Notes: generated from the letters alone by a model not told the origin. Numbered from the stretch's first letter, positions 45,460 to 58,736 are shown. The stretch: 64,000 nt of DNA from Amia ocellicauda (GCF_036373705.1 NC_089864.1:2784501-2848500), one strand, 5' to 3'. Numbers and translations are program-made.

Positions 45460-46126
45460 CTGCAAGCCAATTAACACTGGATGCATCTCAAAAGGATTTA
45501 GGATTAGCCTTGCTACAAGACAATGCACCCAGAGTACTCACTAACACAGAGCAAAGGAATGCTTAAATTGAAAAAAGGGATGTTGCCTGTAGTTTTTGGC
45601 TGTGAAAGATTCCATCAGTATGTTTATGGCAGGAACAGAGATTCAGAGATTCCTACTGAGACTACAGAAATACCAGTATGAGTTGAAGCATATCCCAGGA
45701 AAACAAATGTGGGTTACGATGCTCTGCAAAGAGGGTGGTGGATTCTTATTCTGGATTCTCTGAAATGGGCCTACTGAGGGAAACAACATGGTTATCTTAA
45801 TGAAGTCTGCATTCACAAGACATGGAATACCGGATACTGTACTCTCTGACAATAGGCCACCCTATGTAAGTAAAAATATTAAAGATTTTGCTGATCAGTG
45901 GTGGTTTAAGCTGATCACCTCAAGCCCCTTTTACCCTCAGTCTAATGGACAAGCAGAGAAAACTGTAGAAACAATCAAGAACCTGCTAAGGAAAGCGAAT
46001 GCAGATAATCAAGATTTTTTTCTAGCACTATTGGCATACAGAAATACACCTAGAGGAGCAGGGCTACAGTCAACTGCTCAGCTGAAAACAAACAAAACAA
46101 TGATGCACAATTATTGCCAGCTATGA
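45460..46126 (+). pseudogene. Second Gypsy relic: RNase H and integrase remnants
   Basis: 45,465-45,730 holds scattered-frame remnants of an RNase H region (DASQKDLGLALLQDN, LTNTEQRNA, KYQYELKHIPGKQMW). After a deletion, 45,788-46,126 reads the integrase core end (HGIPDTVLSDN, then ITSSPFYPQSNGQAEKTVET and LALLAYRNTPRG). The sequence differs from the 31-37 kb Gypsy. No LTRs are seen. Confidence 0.8.
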
Positions 46127-46149
46127 AAGAGGGAGAAAGGGTGAGAGTT

Positions 46150-46757
46150 CGCAAGGAAAAATCAGGGAATCAGCCTAAGTAGTAAGAAAAGAAAACACAC
46201 AGTAAAGGCAGAGACAGTGTCCATTTGTGTCGCTCTCTGTACACGGCGTGTTTATAGGGGACTGGCTGATAGACGTGTCGCGCACCAGAGCAGCGTTGCC
46301 AAACCTTTCCCAAATCCACATCATATTAAACATCACTACCGGGACTCAAGAGACAAATGCAATGAAATACAATAATTATGTCAGTTATTTTGCTTTCAAA
46401 GGGACATCCTCACCCCGCCCCTCGCTCTCTGTGGCGTCATCAGCGGCAGTGGTTTGATGTTGGTGTATCTTTAGTGCTCAGCAGCGCAGAGAAGAGATCA
46501 GAGATAGCAGAGCGGCCTGCGTGCATGCAAAGCAGCAATAATGAGTGACAGGACGAAAGGAAGTGAGAGAGGCGCAAAGACACAAAGTAAAAACTGCCAA
46601 ATAAAAAACATGGCGGAGGGGTAAAGAGAGAAAAGAACGAAGATCAAGCCGAAGACACGAAAAGACGAAATAGGGCGAAAGACGACGACATAAAAAGACG
46701 TGGTTTGGCGGTCGTGGAGACTTGGTCGACTGTGAGTGACTTGTCCATCATGTCTTA
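46150..46757. other. CpG-richer unique sequence, no gene recognised
   Basis: Purine-rich stretch at 46,540-46,700 and several CpG sites. No confident exon or transposon ends were found. Confidence 0.4.
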
Positions 46758-47090
46758 TTATTTCCATGGGAGGGTGACCGGGTCGTTGAAACAGAACCTC
46801 TCTCGGACCCGGACTCTTAGCGCTCCAGAAAGCGCAGCGACGCGCAACAGGGCAGCAATGTCTTGCTGTGGGAGAAAGGCAGCGCTGACAGCTGTCATGT
46901 AGTCGTCAAGGTCAGGAAATGAAAAGCCTGCACACGCAGCGTTTCTGTCCACAGATGTGTCCCTGTATTGGACATCTGTACCAGCTGCGTCACAGAGACC
47001 CAGGAGACACTCAAATGGGGCAGTCCCCATGCAAGCAAGATTCACCTTCAGAACATAATGCCATTCAAACATTACATCTAATGACTGCAT
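46758..47090 (-). CDS. Hypothetical ORF, 110 codons
   Basis: Minus strand, MQSLDVMFEWHYVLKVNLAC through PDLDDYMTAVSAAFLPQQDI to NDPVTLPWK. The codon use looks protein-like (mixed composition, no low complexity), but I recognise no domain. It lies next to the (ATT)n tract at 47,094 and has no visible neighbours in the same frame. It may be a transposon or gene relic. Confidence 0.3.
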   Translation of the reverse strand: MQSLDVMFEWHYVLKVNLACMGTAPFECLLGLCDAAGTDVQYRDTSVDRNAACAGFSFPDLDDYMTAVSAAFLPQQDIAALLRVAALSGALRVRVRERFCFNDPVTLPWK

Positions 47091-47093
47091 AGA

Positions 47094-47140
<47 letters not shown>

Positions 47141-47146
47141 CATCGT
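47094..47146 (+). repeat. (ATT)n microsatellite
   Basis: About 15 ATT units. Confidence 0.9.
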
Positions 47147-47386
47147 CATTATTTTATTATAAACTGTAGTGATTCTGCATGAAAACTGTGCAGTTCTTAC
47201 TCTTAATAAGTTCTTAATAACGAATCACTATCAACCAATTAATCGATTAATCAATCAATCAATCATTATTTGGTAAAGCACCAAGTTCAACGTTACCACA
47301 GTTTACAACAACACAATATTGTGATTAATACAAACTGTAAGAGTAAACCATTCGGGTAGGATGGCGGACTGCATAGTAGACTGCAT

Positions 47387-47388
<2 letters not shown>

Positions 47389-47452
<64 letters not shown>
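47389..47452 (+). repeat. (AAT)n microsatellite at the left edge of the complete unit
   Basis: About 21 units. It marks the point where homology to block X (5,051 onward) begins; the sequence to the left is unique. Confidence 0.9.
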
Positions 47453-47454
<2 letters not shown>

Positions 47455-48324
47455 AAAACAATCCTCCTCACCATCCTGCAAGAGAACACGTACAGCCTAA
47501 TAAAACTCCGGGACAGGTGATTTAGCAGCGAGGCAGGATACTGCGTTTTACCGCACTACACCACAATGCACTTTACCATACTTTTACCACACTACACTTT
47601 AGCTTTACATTTCATCCCGTGTTCACCCGGCCCGCCCTACACGTCACACAGGTGTGTGTTCTCAGTGTTCCAGAATCCGGATTCCCTTGACAATCACACG
47701 AACGCATTGCGATTGAGGCTGGAGCGCCCTCTGCTGCGCACAGGCGTGCTTGTTATGAAGTTTTGTTCTCTTTCTCGCCGTCTGTCTCCCCCTGTGTATC
47801 TGCTTTACACACACTTAAAGCAGACTGCAGTATATGAATTGAGTTCATAAGTACATATTTCCCATGAGGGTGTATTCCTGCTAATGTAATGTATTGTAAC
47901 GTCCTAACCCCCGAGTGCTGTCCTTCACTGGACACTGTTCAGCGCGGTTGCGCATTGACTTGTTCCTAATGTGCATATTGTCTTCCCATCACCCCCCGGG
48001 GTGCACCTTTCCTTATTTTACAAGTTATGGTGTTGTTGTTGTTGTTGTTGTTGTTGTTGTGTGGGGATGCCAGTTATGTGGGTAGGAATAGGGAATATTA
48101 TATTTGAGTTATTTTACTATGTGTATGCTCACTGTCTGTGTTGTCTGTGTACCCTAAATTGTGTGCTCGCTCCTAGAGTGACCCCTCCTCCTTTAATGCT
48201 CCTGAGTAGTATTTATAAGTCTTGTAGTGTTTATAACCACAGTTGTAAGTGCCTAACAGCCGGGTCAGAGCAATACATCTGTGTTAAAACTACGTACTGC
48301 TCACGGACGAAGAAAGTTTCAGAA

Positions 48325-48355
<31 letters not shown>

Positions 48356-49044
48356 CAGTCTTTATTGGAGAAGAGGCTGGCACAGTGCCACCAGCAAATT
48401 CAGGGGCATTGTATTCATTAAGAGCATGTGATATCCTAGTTTATGTTTAGGTCAGAAACACACACATACATATATACACACACACACATACATATGTATA
48501 CACATATGCACACTCACCTACAAAATTACTAGCACCATTGATTAAGATGTGAAAAAAGGCTGTATACAATAAACACATATGTAATATGTAGAAAGTTATT
48601 GTTTATAACTTTCATTTAAATCATGGTTTGGTTATAGCTAAATTCCGAAGTGCACGTAGTTCACCCCCCCATATGGGTGTATGGGTCCAATCAGTGGTGA
48701 AGTCAAAAATGTGTTGCATAGTGGTGACTGTCAGATCAGATCAACTGCTCACTGAATGGATTAGGAAGACCCGTCACTCAAACCTAGTGGACCAATGGAG
48801 CCCCCCTATAAGCCCCGCCCCCACGATGAAGCATTGCCAAATCTCGTAAAAAAAGCAAAAGCGAAAGCAAAGACAGTGCTCTCGCTATAACATTATTACA
48901 TTTATTTAATTTTTGCTTTTGATAAAATTATTTTTGTTTACAATTGTATACATTTTGCTTTCGATTTTTTTTATTTTTGATCCAAACATCAATTTGTTTA
49001 CAATATTTTTTTATTTTGAATGTATGTCTTATGGCCCTAATTTG

Positions 49045-49394
49045 AGCCCAGAGACCAGGGCCAGTACACAGTGAGGGACTCCAGCGCTGACTGCACCATC
49101 AGCACCTTCTCTGTGTCTGACGGGGTGAGCTAGGAGGTCACAGTTCAGCACTTACCCTGCTGTTCAGATATCTTGATCAGACTATACCTGTAGATCTTAA
49201 ATTCTTCCTGTCTTATTTTTCCCCTTTCCTTTCCTTTCCTTTCCTTTCCCAGGAGGGGCGATGGCACTGAGAGTGATCCTCACCCTGGTCCCCATAGCCA
49301 TGGCCACACTGGTACAGGTGTGGAACATGAAGACTAAACGGTCATCTCACAGTGAGCGGGGTGACATGGGGAAGCGAAGAGCCCAAACTGAGAG
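49045..49394 (+). pseudogene. Relic of two-Ig receptor: Ig2 fragment plus transmembrane exon
   Basis: Counterpart of 6,655-6,972. The Ig2 piece ends at 49,124 (gtgagc donor). The transmembrane exon starts at 49,253 and, unlike the other copy, reads on past KTKR through SSHSERGDMGKRRAQTE to a gtacgt donor at 49,395. Upstream exons are missing, so it is still a relic, but the transmembrane exon itself is open. Confidence 0.72.
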
Positions 49395-50316
49395 GTACGT
49401 AACACCGTAGTGTTTGAACATTCTTACTTTAAGACTTTATAATTCTATTTCCTATTGAATCATGTTTCAGGATTTAGTACTTTCTTACTTTTAGTGCACA
49501 TATGTGTTTAACTTCCATGTGTGATTAATTTAAGCGAGCAGCAGTTTTGCTAAAGAAAGGCTTAGATTGAATGATTTTGCAGAGTGTATGATTAGTAGAG
49601 AAACTTGTATACCAGGTGGGGTAAATTTAAAAAGACTCTCTTACTCACTCGACTCTACCCTACACTACCCTGCACAACTCGTACTCTTGTTTCTCTGGAG
49701 TTTAATTTCTCACCATCCAGGCTCCAGCCAATCAGGAGCCTGCACCATTCATTAGCTCAGCATGCACGCTTCAGATAGTATAACCTCAATACATACATAT
49801 TTTTGGTGCATCAAAAGGTGAACCCTGGAACATTCTGTAACTAACACCAAAAACATATTTTTAGAAATGATTGTGCAGATTCCTTACAGAACCCAACATC
49901 TCATACTTTATTTCAATCATTTTCAATTATTTCACACTGCTGTGGTTTCAAAGGTTTCTTAGCCAAGTCCACCACAGCAACCATGAGTTTTACGTGGGGC
50001 TGCAGTACCCTACATATTAGGAAACCACATTAATGCATCGTAGAGCCACAATGTTTAGGTGACTTAACCACAACTGCATGCAAGTTACAAAGATGATGTT
50101 CATTAAAAGAAAGTACAGGTTATATATTGTAGATCAGCGTTATGAAAAATTGTATTTTAACATGGTTTATTGATTTTGAATAATACATTACATGGCCTAT
50201 GGTGGATTAGAGAGGTTCAATTCCCAATTTGTTGTCTGTGTTGTATGGTTATAAAGTATGCTGTCCAGTTGCATTGTCTTTTCTTTAAACCTCTCTCTCT
50301 CTCTCTCTCTCTCCAG

Positions 50317-50566
50317 TGTGTCTCCCAATCCCCTCCACTCCTGTCTCTGTGGGGGACTCTGTCACTCTGCCCTGTAATGCATCAGCCTACAGTGGGACTC
50401 CTGAGGACAAGATCTACATTAAATGGCAGACAACTAGCCAGCGAGTCTTTAAAGTTCAGCTATGGCCAGTTGTTCCCCAGCCAAGGGGTTCGAGAACAGA
50501 ACCAACAGAACCAAGAACCCGCTGCAGAGGATCAGACGGGGACTTCTGCAGTGTACTGGGTTAGAC
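50317..50566 (+). pseudogene. Broken V-type Ig exon
   Basis: Counterpart of 7,963. It reads CLPIPSTPVSVGDSVTLPC, EDKIYIKWQTTSQRVF, then frameshifts. The remaining sequence (YGQLFPSQG in another frame) follows the functional exon only piecewise, and the F-strand part is deleted. Confidence 0.8.
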
Positions 50567-50913
50567 AATAAGCTCACTGTATCCCAGTAGCTGTGATTGA
50601 CAGGAGGAATGTTTCTGTCACATTGAAAAAGAAAGAGAAATACAGGAGACACTTCGAAATGTAAATGCGCACTAAGAAATGTAAATAGCAAAGCAGTAAA
50701 AGGGAATAAATAAATGAATGTTGAAATAAATTAATAATTAAATGTTGACATAAATACAGGAATAAATAAATAAATAAATAAGTACGCTACAGGAATAAAA
50801 AGATAAACATCAATGTATTTATTTATTAATTAGAACATTATTTATTTATTAGAACATTTATTTATTCATTAATGTATTTATTTAGGTCTTATTTTCTCTT
50901 GTGTATTTATTTT

Positions 50914-50930
50914 AATTGTGGCATTAATAG
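50914..50930 (+). other. Empty site for the truncated LINE
   Basis: A single taattgtggcattaata followed directly by gtcctatatactaatggtgcc. It is the pre-insertion state of the LINE at 10,093-12,793. The hAT empty site (ttcgaaat) is nearby at about 50,654-50,661. Confidence 0.9.
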
Positions 50931-51541
50931 TCCTATATACTAATGGTGCCTATACATGCAGTAGGTCTGGGTGGTCTGGGTGGTGGCTGGCTGATCTCAC
51001 AATGGTGAGCCGGATTCCCATGGCGCTTCACGGCATTTATCTATTGGGATATCCAGTCTTTTAACTTTTCTAATTATTTAAGCCCCTTTTAATAATTTTA
51101 ATAATTCCAATCCCTCTGAGCGTTTTATGTCCTGATTTTTAAAAATAAATACATTGGTATTTTAATCTCTACTTCCATGTTTTCATTGATTTGTAATCGC
51201 AGAGCAGTAAAAGCAGGTGTCTCCAGTGGCGTGCTGGGTAAACCCAATTCCCAGGCCTCAGCTCCGGATGCTTGTTACTGCCGGGGTGGATCACTTTGTG
51301 ACGGTATCCCGTCAGGCGGTGCGACAGTGTTGCTGCCCAGATACAGGAGCGCAGTTTCGATTTAGCACCCACTGCATGTGCCTTGTCTGTTTGGGTGAGA
51401 CAATACTTTTTTGTTTGTTTTACCTTGTCTTATTACACACTGTGTGTTTAAGGGGGTCATGAGTCACATAAAGCGGACAATATTCCACACTTGTCCAATT
51501 CCAATTGTCATATTATGCGTTACTGTTGTCAGCAACTAAAT

Positions 51542-51616
<75 letters not shown>

Positions 51617-52948
51617 GCAGAAGCCGTAGTAGTACTAGTAGTATAATAAAACTAATATTTTTAAATATTATTTGTATTATTGTATTTAGGGTCGGTCGAG
51701 TTAAATGCGATGTACAGAAAAGCGATCATCTGAGAGATCCGTATTGCAGGAACCTCACAATGAAAGAAACAAACAAACACAATTATAAAATTGACAACAA
51801 TCTGTAAAATGTAGGAATGACTGCAAATATACATAAACGTGTCGCAACAGTTCAGCCTGAATGTTTCTCTTTGTCCACCATTTCCTGAGAGACAGTTGTG
51901 CTGTGAAGACGACGGAGAGGAGACTTATTATTACACAAGTACCGTTATTAATCATCCGTGTGGCTTATGGGTCTCTGAAGGGATGCTGTTTGGTAACTTT
52001 TCTTGAGGATTTAAAACAAATTATTATATTTGAAATGCCTTTTCTTTCTCCAAGGCGACTTCCGTAAAAAACAGGAATTAGCTACGGTGACGTGTTGTGC
52101 AGAGCGTTTATTAATGGCACCGGTAGTACATGCTACATTCCTCCATAACGGACTACGCGAGCCCTGGTATTATTATTGAGGAGGGGAGCCTCACCCCACC
52201 CTCACGATCTCCCCGTACATCTTCAATGTTCAACACAGACACAATTTATATGGCCTATACACTTTACACACACAGCCAGCACCTGCAGCTGAGTCTCCTA
52301 AACCCCTCTCACTTCCCCGGGCAACCAGTTTAAGCCCTGGTACATTGCTGTGCCCTCCTCTCCATACTCTTTCACCCTGCAAAGGTTTACAAACAAATAA
52401 TACAAAATAAAAGAATAACGTACACAGGTCGGCAGACGACAACCAAAAAAACTGTCCTACAATGTCCATACAGAGCAGTCCCTCCAGGAATATGGCATCC
52501 GTGGACTGTGACCCCTGTCCACTCATATGGGCAGTTGCTGACCAGCCCAGCTCCACTAACAGTCCTGGAGAAGGCAAAGCACCCCTTCAGCACACCTGTG
52601 CCAGGCCTAGAGGTGCCCCTTTTCCTGTCCATCGTGGCATCTGTCAGGGAGATGTCAGGGGTTCAAGACAGGTCGTCTCTTTAATTTTGCGATGTTATGC
52701 CCCCGATGAAGAGTTCACACATGAGTTCTTTCCTCTCCACCTCGAAGATCTCCCAGAAGTCTTTGAGCACACCATGCATTATCATCACCATATTATTATA
52801 GCGAGTAGACCCTATGTGTTTTATTTTGTGCTGTATTGAAATTGTGTGCTTGTGAAAGAACATCATGTACATCACATGTACCCCCAATTCTTAACCATTA
52901 TTCTGATTAACTCCCCATAATCTTTCTGTCTGCAGATCTGTCTCTATA
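50931..52948. other. Upstream region of receptor copy 3; no gene recognised
   Basis: Collinear with 12,811-14,821. It includes a long (ATT)n at 51,543-51,616. Confidence 0.5.
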
Positions 52949-54017
52949 ATGGTCAGATGGAATCTCATGTCTGGAATTGTCTTGGCAGGTAGGGGCCCAC
53001 ATTAAAACAGAAAAAAACATTTTAAGATGGTTTCTTTAATTACAATAATACATGACATGGCGTGATGATTATCGTTGCTGCTGCCCGTGTCCGCGTGGAA
53101 GAACATGCAAACTTCTCTGGGCACTCCAGTTTCCTCCCACCGTCCAAAGACATGTGGTTTGGGTTGATTGGTTACTCTTAATTGCCGTGTGTGTGTTGTC
53201 TAATGATGGCTTCCCCATGATAAGTGGTTTCAAAGATGGATGGATATGACGTGTAATGGTGAGTTAGGGAGGTGTATTTAAGATTACTTCTGTCTTTGTG
53301 TTGTGTGGATATGAAGTGGGCTGTCCAGTTGCATTGTCTGCTCTTTAAACCTCTCTCTCTCTTTGTCCCTCCAGTGTGTCTCCCAGTCCCCTCCACTCCT
53401 GTCTCTGTGTCGGTCTCAGTGGGGGCCTCTGTCACTTTGCCCTGTAATGGATCAGCCTACAGAGGTACTCCAGAGGACCAGCTCTATATTAGGTGGCACA
53501 CAAATATCCAGGGAGTCTATGAGTTCACTTATGGGCAGTTGTTCCCTGGGCCTGGGTTTGAGAACAGAACCGAGATTCCCCTGGAGAGGATCAGACAGGG
53601 GGACTTCTCTCTGAGCCTCCAGCACACCTCCTTCTCTGACCAGGAACACTATGAGTGTTACTGTGAGCGCAAAGGCACAGACATTCAGTTTCTGGGACCC
53701 GTGGACCTCAGTGTTACTGGTACAGCTCTCTTTGTTCTTTATATTTATATTTCTCTCTTTATTATTATTTTTTCTCATCAGATGCTTGTGACCAGGGGCA
53801 TGTGTAGCAAGTGGCCATGTCCCCCTGAAATTTGATTGACCACCCCAGTAGTCCCCTTCTCATCACTCCAAGTTTCTGGCCAAAGTAAAACAAATAAAAT
53901 GTTTGCTCTGTCTGCACTGACTTTCAGTGACAGGCACTGGGATTATAACAAAATTTTTACCCACTCTAACTACTCAAAAACTACAAACCTGTCCTGAATT
54001 TATTATCATCAATAATA

Positions 54018-54082
<65 letters not shown>

Positions 54083-54923
54083 GGCGCTTATTTTTTCTTA
54101 ACTTATAAACATGACTGCTGTCACATTGAGGGGTGTAGTTGGGTATTTTATATCATTTTAGCTGGAGGGTAAAAGTATTTATTTAATTTGGCCCCAGGGC
54201 TCTTGCACAGTCAATGAGTGGTTCAGTCCTGGACCAGGAGTGATATGTAGTGTGTTTGTATGCATGTGTGTGTCAGAGTTTATCTGTGTGTGAGAACCCC
54301 TGCTGATCCTGACACTGTCCTGTGTCTCTGTCCCTCTCAGCTCACAGTGACTCTCACACCCTGTGGTCTGGAGCCGCCCTCTCCCTCCCCCTGTTCACTG
54401 CAGAGCCAGTGGAGGTGCTGTTTGCTGCTGCAGGAGAGGGAGCCTCTGTCTCAGTGTGCGCTGTGGAGAGGGGCGCAGCGAGCCGCCCTGGCCCCGGGTA
54501 CGAGCACAGCGTGTCAGTGCAGAGCGGCTCTCTGACCCTGCGCTCACTCACAGCAGCTGACCAGGGAAACTACACAGTGAGGGAGTCTGGGACCAACCGA
54601 ACCATCAGCACCGTGTCTGTCACTGTTAATGTTACTGTGGGAGGTGAGGCTGTGGGACCACCATTCATTATGTCCCCTGCTGTTAAATGACCTTAATCAA
54701 CCTGTCCCCGTAGATCCTAAAATCTGTCTCTTTTTCTTAACCTGTTCCAGAGAGTGGCCTTGCAGGATGGGCCATCGCTCTGATAGTGATCCTCACCCTG
54801 GTCTTCATAGCCATCACTACACTGCTGTGGAAAATGAAGACTAAATGTTCATCTCTTTGTGAGCAAGGTGACAGGGTTACACAGGGACCTGGGGAAATGG
54901 AGAGCCTTCACAGTGAGGATTAA
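52949..54923 (+). CDS. Two-Ig-domain type I membrane receptor, copy 3 (intact)
   Basis: Exons: signal 52,949-52,988, V-type Ig 53,375-53,719, second Ig 54,341-54,643, transmembrane and tail 54,751-54,923. Exon lengths (40, 345, 303, 173 nt) and phases equal those of the copy at 14.8 kb, giving 286 residues. Against that copy the V exon has replacements such as RWQTNFQ to RWHTNIQ, K to E in PGPGFKN, and CEC to CER, which removes one extra Cys. The second Ig exon has SLSLW to SHTLW and R to P and S changes. Introns are nearly unchanged. The second domain also lacks the F-strand Cys. It is convergent with the intact NITR-like gene about 5 kb downstream. Confidence 0.83.
53092..53248 (+). mobile_element. 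Old interspersed repeat fragment in intron 1
   Basis: Same repeat as 14,966-15,117, duplicated with the unit. Confidence 0.5.
54018..54082 (+). repeat. (ATT)n microsatellite in receptor intron
   Basis: About 22 ATT units between the V and second Ig exons. Confidence 0.9.
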
Positions 54924-55241
54924 TAGCGTGAGAGTAAATACAGTCCATGTTTTGAAGATCTCCACACTGATGGACACAGCTGTGAGAGGACCTTAGTGCC
55001 AGAGTGGGGTGCTGGGCAGGGTTAGGCTCTGGTCGTGAAGAGTTCCACTGCAGCAGAGTTTATAGATCACCCCTCCAACCATCAGCTACTAAAGACTAGG
55101 AACATTCCACTCCTCCCTTTAGTATAATAGTAGTAGTAATTGTTGTAGTAGTAGTAGTGGTTATGGAAGTACTGTGCTGTAGAGAGCTGTGTAGGTGTAA
55201 ACTCACATCCTCCCAGGAACACAATCAGTGACTTCAGTGAC

Positions 55242-55454
55242 TCAGCTGCACAGCTCACTGGCTGACTGTGTGACATTGATGGGGTCCCAGTCTGTGATAC
55301 CCACTGGCTGGGGGCTGCGGGAAGTCCCCTGGCCCATCTGCTCTGCTTCATCACTGTCTTCCTGGTCTGCTCGCTCACTCACACTAATCGCACAACACTG
55401 CAGATCCTCTAACTGACTCCGTAACTCTCGGGGGCTTTTATAATCAATAATCAT
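55242..55454 (-). other. Conserved minus-strand ORF in the receptor 3' flank
   Basis: 70 codons (MIIDYKSPRELRSQLEDLQC, acidic middle, SPQPVGITDWDP), open in both 55.2-kb and 1.6-kb copies with a few replacements. It lies on the same strand as, and downstream of, the NITR-like gene, so a distant 3' exon is conceivable. The high identity of the block means openness is weak evidence. Confidence 0.25.
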
Positions 55455-55575
55455 GTCACTAACAGATGAATGATGTAATAGTGTGTGTATATGTAGCTAT
55501 GAGGTCTAGAAGTTATAATTTCATTATATTTCAGTGTGTGTGTGTGTGTCAAGTATGCTTTATCTGAAACTAACA

Positions 55576-55577
<2 letters not shown>

Positions 55578-55621
<44 letters not shown>
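55578..55621 (+). repeat. (TA)n microsatellite
   Basis: About 22 TA units, against about 9 at 1,988-2,006. Confidence 0.9.
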
Positions 55622-55623
<2 letters not shown>

Positions 55624-56071
55624 CTGTGGGGTGCAGAGTTATTACAAAAATAACACAAATAAAACGTGAGTTTCCAAAATCAAAACTAACATGTTTAACA
55701 TTGCAGAATAAATCGACTTTCCCTCTTTCCTGATTTGCTCACAAAAACACTCAGTTTTCAATAATTCTCCCACTCCAATTCTGCTAGCAGCATGTCACCA
55801 TGCTCTAATATACCCTCCCCAGTTGGGTGACCCCCAAACCCCCAATCACCACTCCCTGGCTGTACCACCCCGGAAATGGGGGAGCTACATAATGCCAAAA
55901 CCCCCAAACACACAACCATATCCTTTCCTAACTCGACACAACAACAACCCCACATATACACACACACACATTTACACAGAGAGACAGACAAACTGTCCTA
56001 CTGGAACATACATACTGTGCACACTACAGGTCCCAGGATTGCTACTCTCTCTCTCTCTCTCTCTCTAACTT

Positions 56072-56120
<49 letters not shown>

Positions 56121-57538
56121 ATATATATATATGCTCTGTTACACTCACTGTCATTGTGAGAGGTCATTTCATTTAAATCTTCAGGAGCTGATCTGGAATC
56201 ATTATTTAATTGTTAAGGGTTTTATTAAGCATTAATCATTACGAAGTTTGCATTCATCTGTAAGTCTTTGGGTCCATCTAGTGGCTGCTTGAAGTACTGT
56301 TTGAAGTATTATTCTTGCTGTTTATTTAGTTGTTACAAGACATGAAGTAAATAACAAATTCCATAAACAGTTTGGTGTGAAAGAACAAGATACTGAACGA
56401 CACACTAAAACCGGCAACTAAGTAATATACAAAGTCTGCTTTAATAAATCAGAAAATCAGTGATATTAGTTTCAACACCTGGTGGCAGTGTCTCTATTAA
56501 CTGCACTACAACCTTAGTCACCGTCCTCCCTTTTCAGGGCGGAGGAGGGGGGGGATTTCACAAAACCACTGAAGCAAAAGCCTACTACTAAATCAACATT
56601 TTCCAATTGAAGTATTCAGGCTCATAACAAACATAGTACGAAACTGTACAAAACTTATTATTCTGTTTTTTTATGCTTTATTTTACAGTTATGTTGTTTT
56701 TATTGTAATTGAATTGTAATATTTACTTTTTCACTAGTCTAAAATCAAATTCTAGTTTAACTGTGAAATGCTTTTTAGAGGTTTGATCTGTTTCTCCATG
56801 AATGCTGATCAGAATCTAGATGTCTTGAAGGCTATTACATTTTGAGTTCAGACACCCAAATCGTTACCAAGTGTGTATGTGTGTGAATGAAAGAGTAGTC
56901 AAATGAACAAAGGGATGCCAGCAGTACCAGGGCTTAGGAAACACAGCCGCTAAACTAGCCCTCAGATTGACCGTATTATCATCTGCTGAGACCTTTCCTG
57001 CACAGGGGTCGATGTCTGGTGTCTGTGGGAGTTAAACTGAGTTAAGGAGAAAAAAACAAACAAACCCTTAAGTGAACAGTAGAGAGTCTGGGTTGAACTC
57101 ATCAGACATCACTGTGGGTGAATAAACTGATTAAAATAAGACAACAACATCACTTCCACTCCCTTCTTCACACACCCCTCCTTCAGTGCTATTGATTATG
57201 GCCACCTGCCCACAGCTCAGATTGCAGGGGGAGATGTGTTGGGACTGAGGTGGAGAGATTAATTTGAGAGTTCCGCCTACCACCGCTGCAGCTCTGATCG
57301 CAGAGTCCCAGAGATCAGCTGCACAGGAGCAAAGTGTGGTCTGACAGCCTGCTAACAGCACGAGGGAGGAAGAGGTGATGGAGATGGAGAAAGAGCAGAC
57401 AGATCGCCTCTCACAGGTGTGGGCTGCAGCAGCAGGGTGTCAAACGAATATCACAGGGGAGACAGACACAGACAGAGCGTCTTCACACTGTCACACAGGA
57501 AAAGACAGACAGCCCCGAGTCATGTCACGTGTAATAAT

Positions 57539-57728
57539 GGCAGCACTGTGGAGTATTGGTTAGAGCTCTGGATTCATGACTGGTTGCGGGTTCAAATCCC
57601 GGGTGGTGCAGTGCTGGTGTACCCCTGAGCAGGTACTTCACTTAGATTGCTCCAGTGAAATGCCCAGCTGTATGGGTACAATGTAAGTTGCCCTGGATAA
57701 GAGCGTCAACTAAATGACAAAAATAATA
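57539..57728 (+). mobile_element. tRNA-derived SINE with L2-type 3' tail
   Basis: Same insertion as 3,926-4,115, duplicated with the block. The B box ggttcaaatcc is preserved. Confidence 0.8.
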
Positions 57729-57734
57729 ATAATG

Positions 57735-58736
57735 TGATCCCACGTGACATGCATGGCGTTCAATTAGACCATAACATTTCTTATAGTTCAACATTTCATT
57801 TCTATAAAACAACACTAGAATTAACACGTGATTAATAAACAGGAAAAAACAGACAGCCCCGAGTCATGTCATGTGCGCTGCATGTGTGAGAGACCGTGCT
57901 GCACTGAGAGAGTGAGATTTGTCACCAACACTGGCACTGAGAAATACATCTCCATCTGGGAATCTCCATGATGGTATTTCTTCTTCTAGATTTACAAATG
58001 TTAAAGAGTGATGGACCAGCGCTGGAGACCCTGTTGTACTGGACTGGAGCTCTCCAAAACAGGTCTGGAGCCCTGTACTCTATTGTACCCTAAAAACAGA
58101 AATATTTGGACTTCAGTGAAAAGAGGGGCCCTTAACTGAACTTCATGTACTTTCATGTGTTGCCCCTCCCATGTCTTTAGTGAAATGGTGACCCCTTTTT
58201 TGTTTACCACAGCTTGCCTTTTTGACAGTTGGAGAAAACCACAGACTGTACAGATCAGCTCCTTCCCTGCATAGTCAGCTGAGACTTGTTGACAGTTGCT
58301 GTCTGACAGTACCTCGTGGATCTCCAGCCCTGGTCAAACAGAGAGGAATTAATAGTTCACCACTTTCACTTAAGGGTCGATTAGATGTGAAAGCATTGGG
58401 AAATCCAAACGCCAATCAGAGAAGCAGGTGGGCGTTTTGGCAGAGTCAGTCAGTCAGATGAAAACACCTGAATGGACGTATATATAAGCCGCTTAATTGC
58501 CAGCTTAATAAAGCTTGTGCACGGTCACTTCATTTACTTGGGTTACTTCATTGACACCCTACCCGCGTTCTGCGTGGTGGCCAGTACACACGGTATATCG
58601 GAGTGCTCTTATGATGTGATACCGTGATTAATTTCAGAGTAAGTACATATGTCTTTGTTTCGCACTTCCATTCTCTTGCGTTTAGAATCATGGCGGATGT
58701 CTAAAGTGGCGTACTTCAAGTCTCCGTCTTCCTCCT

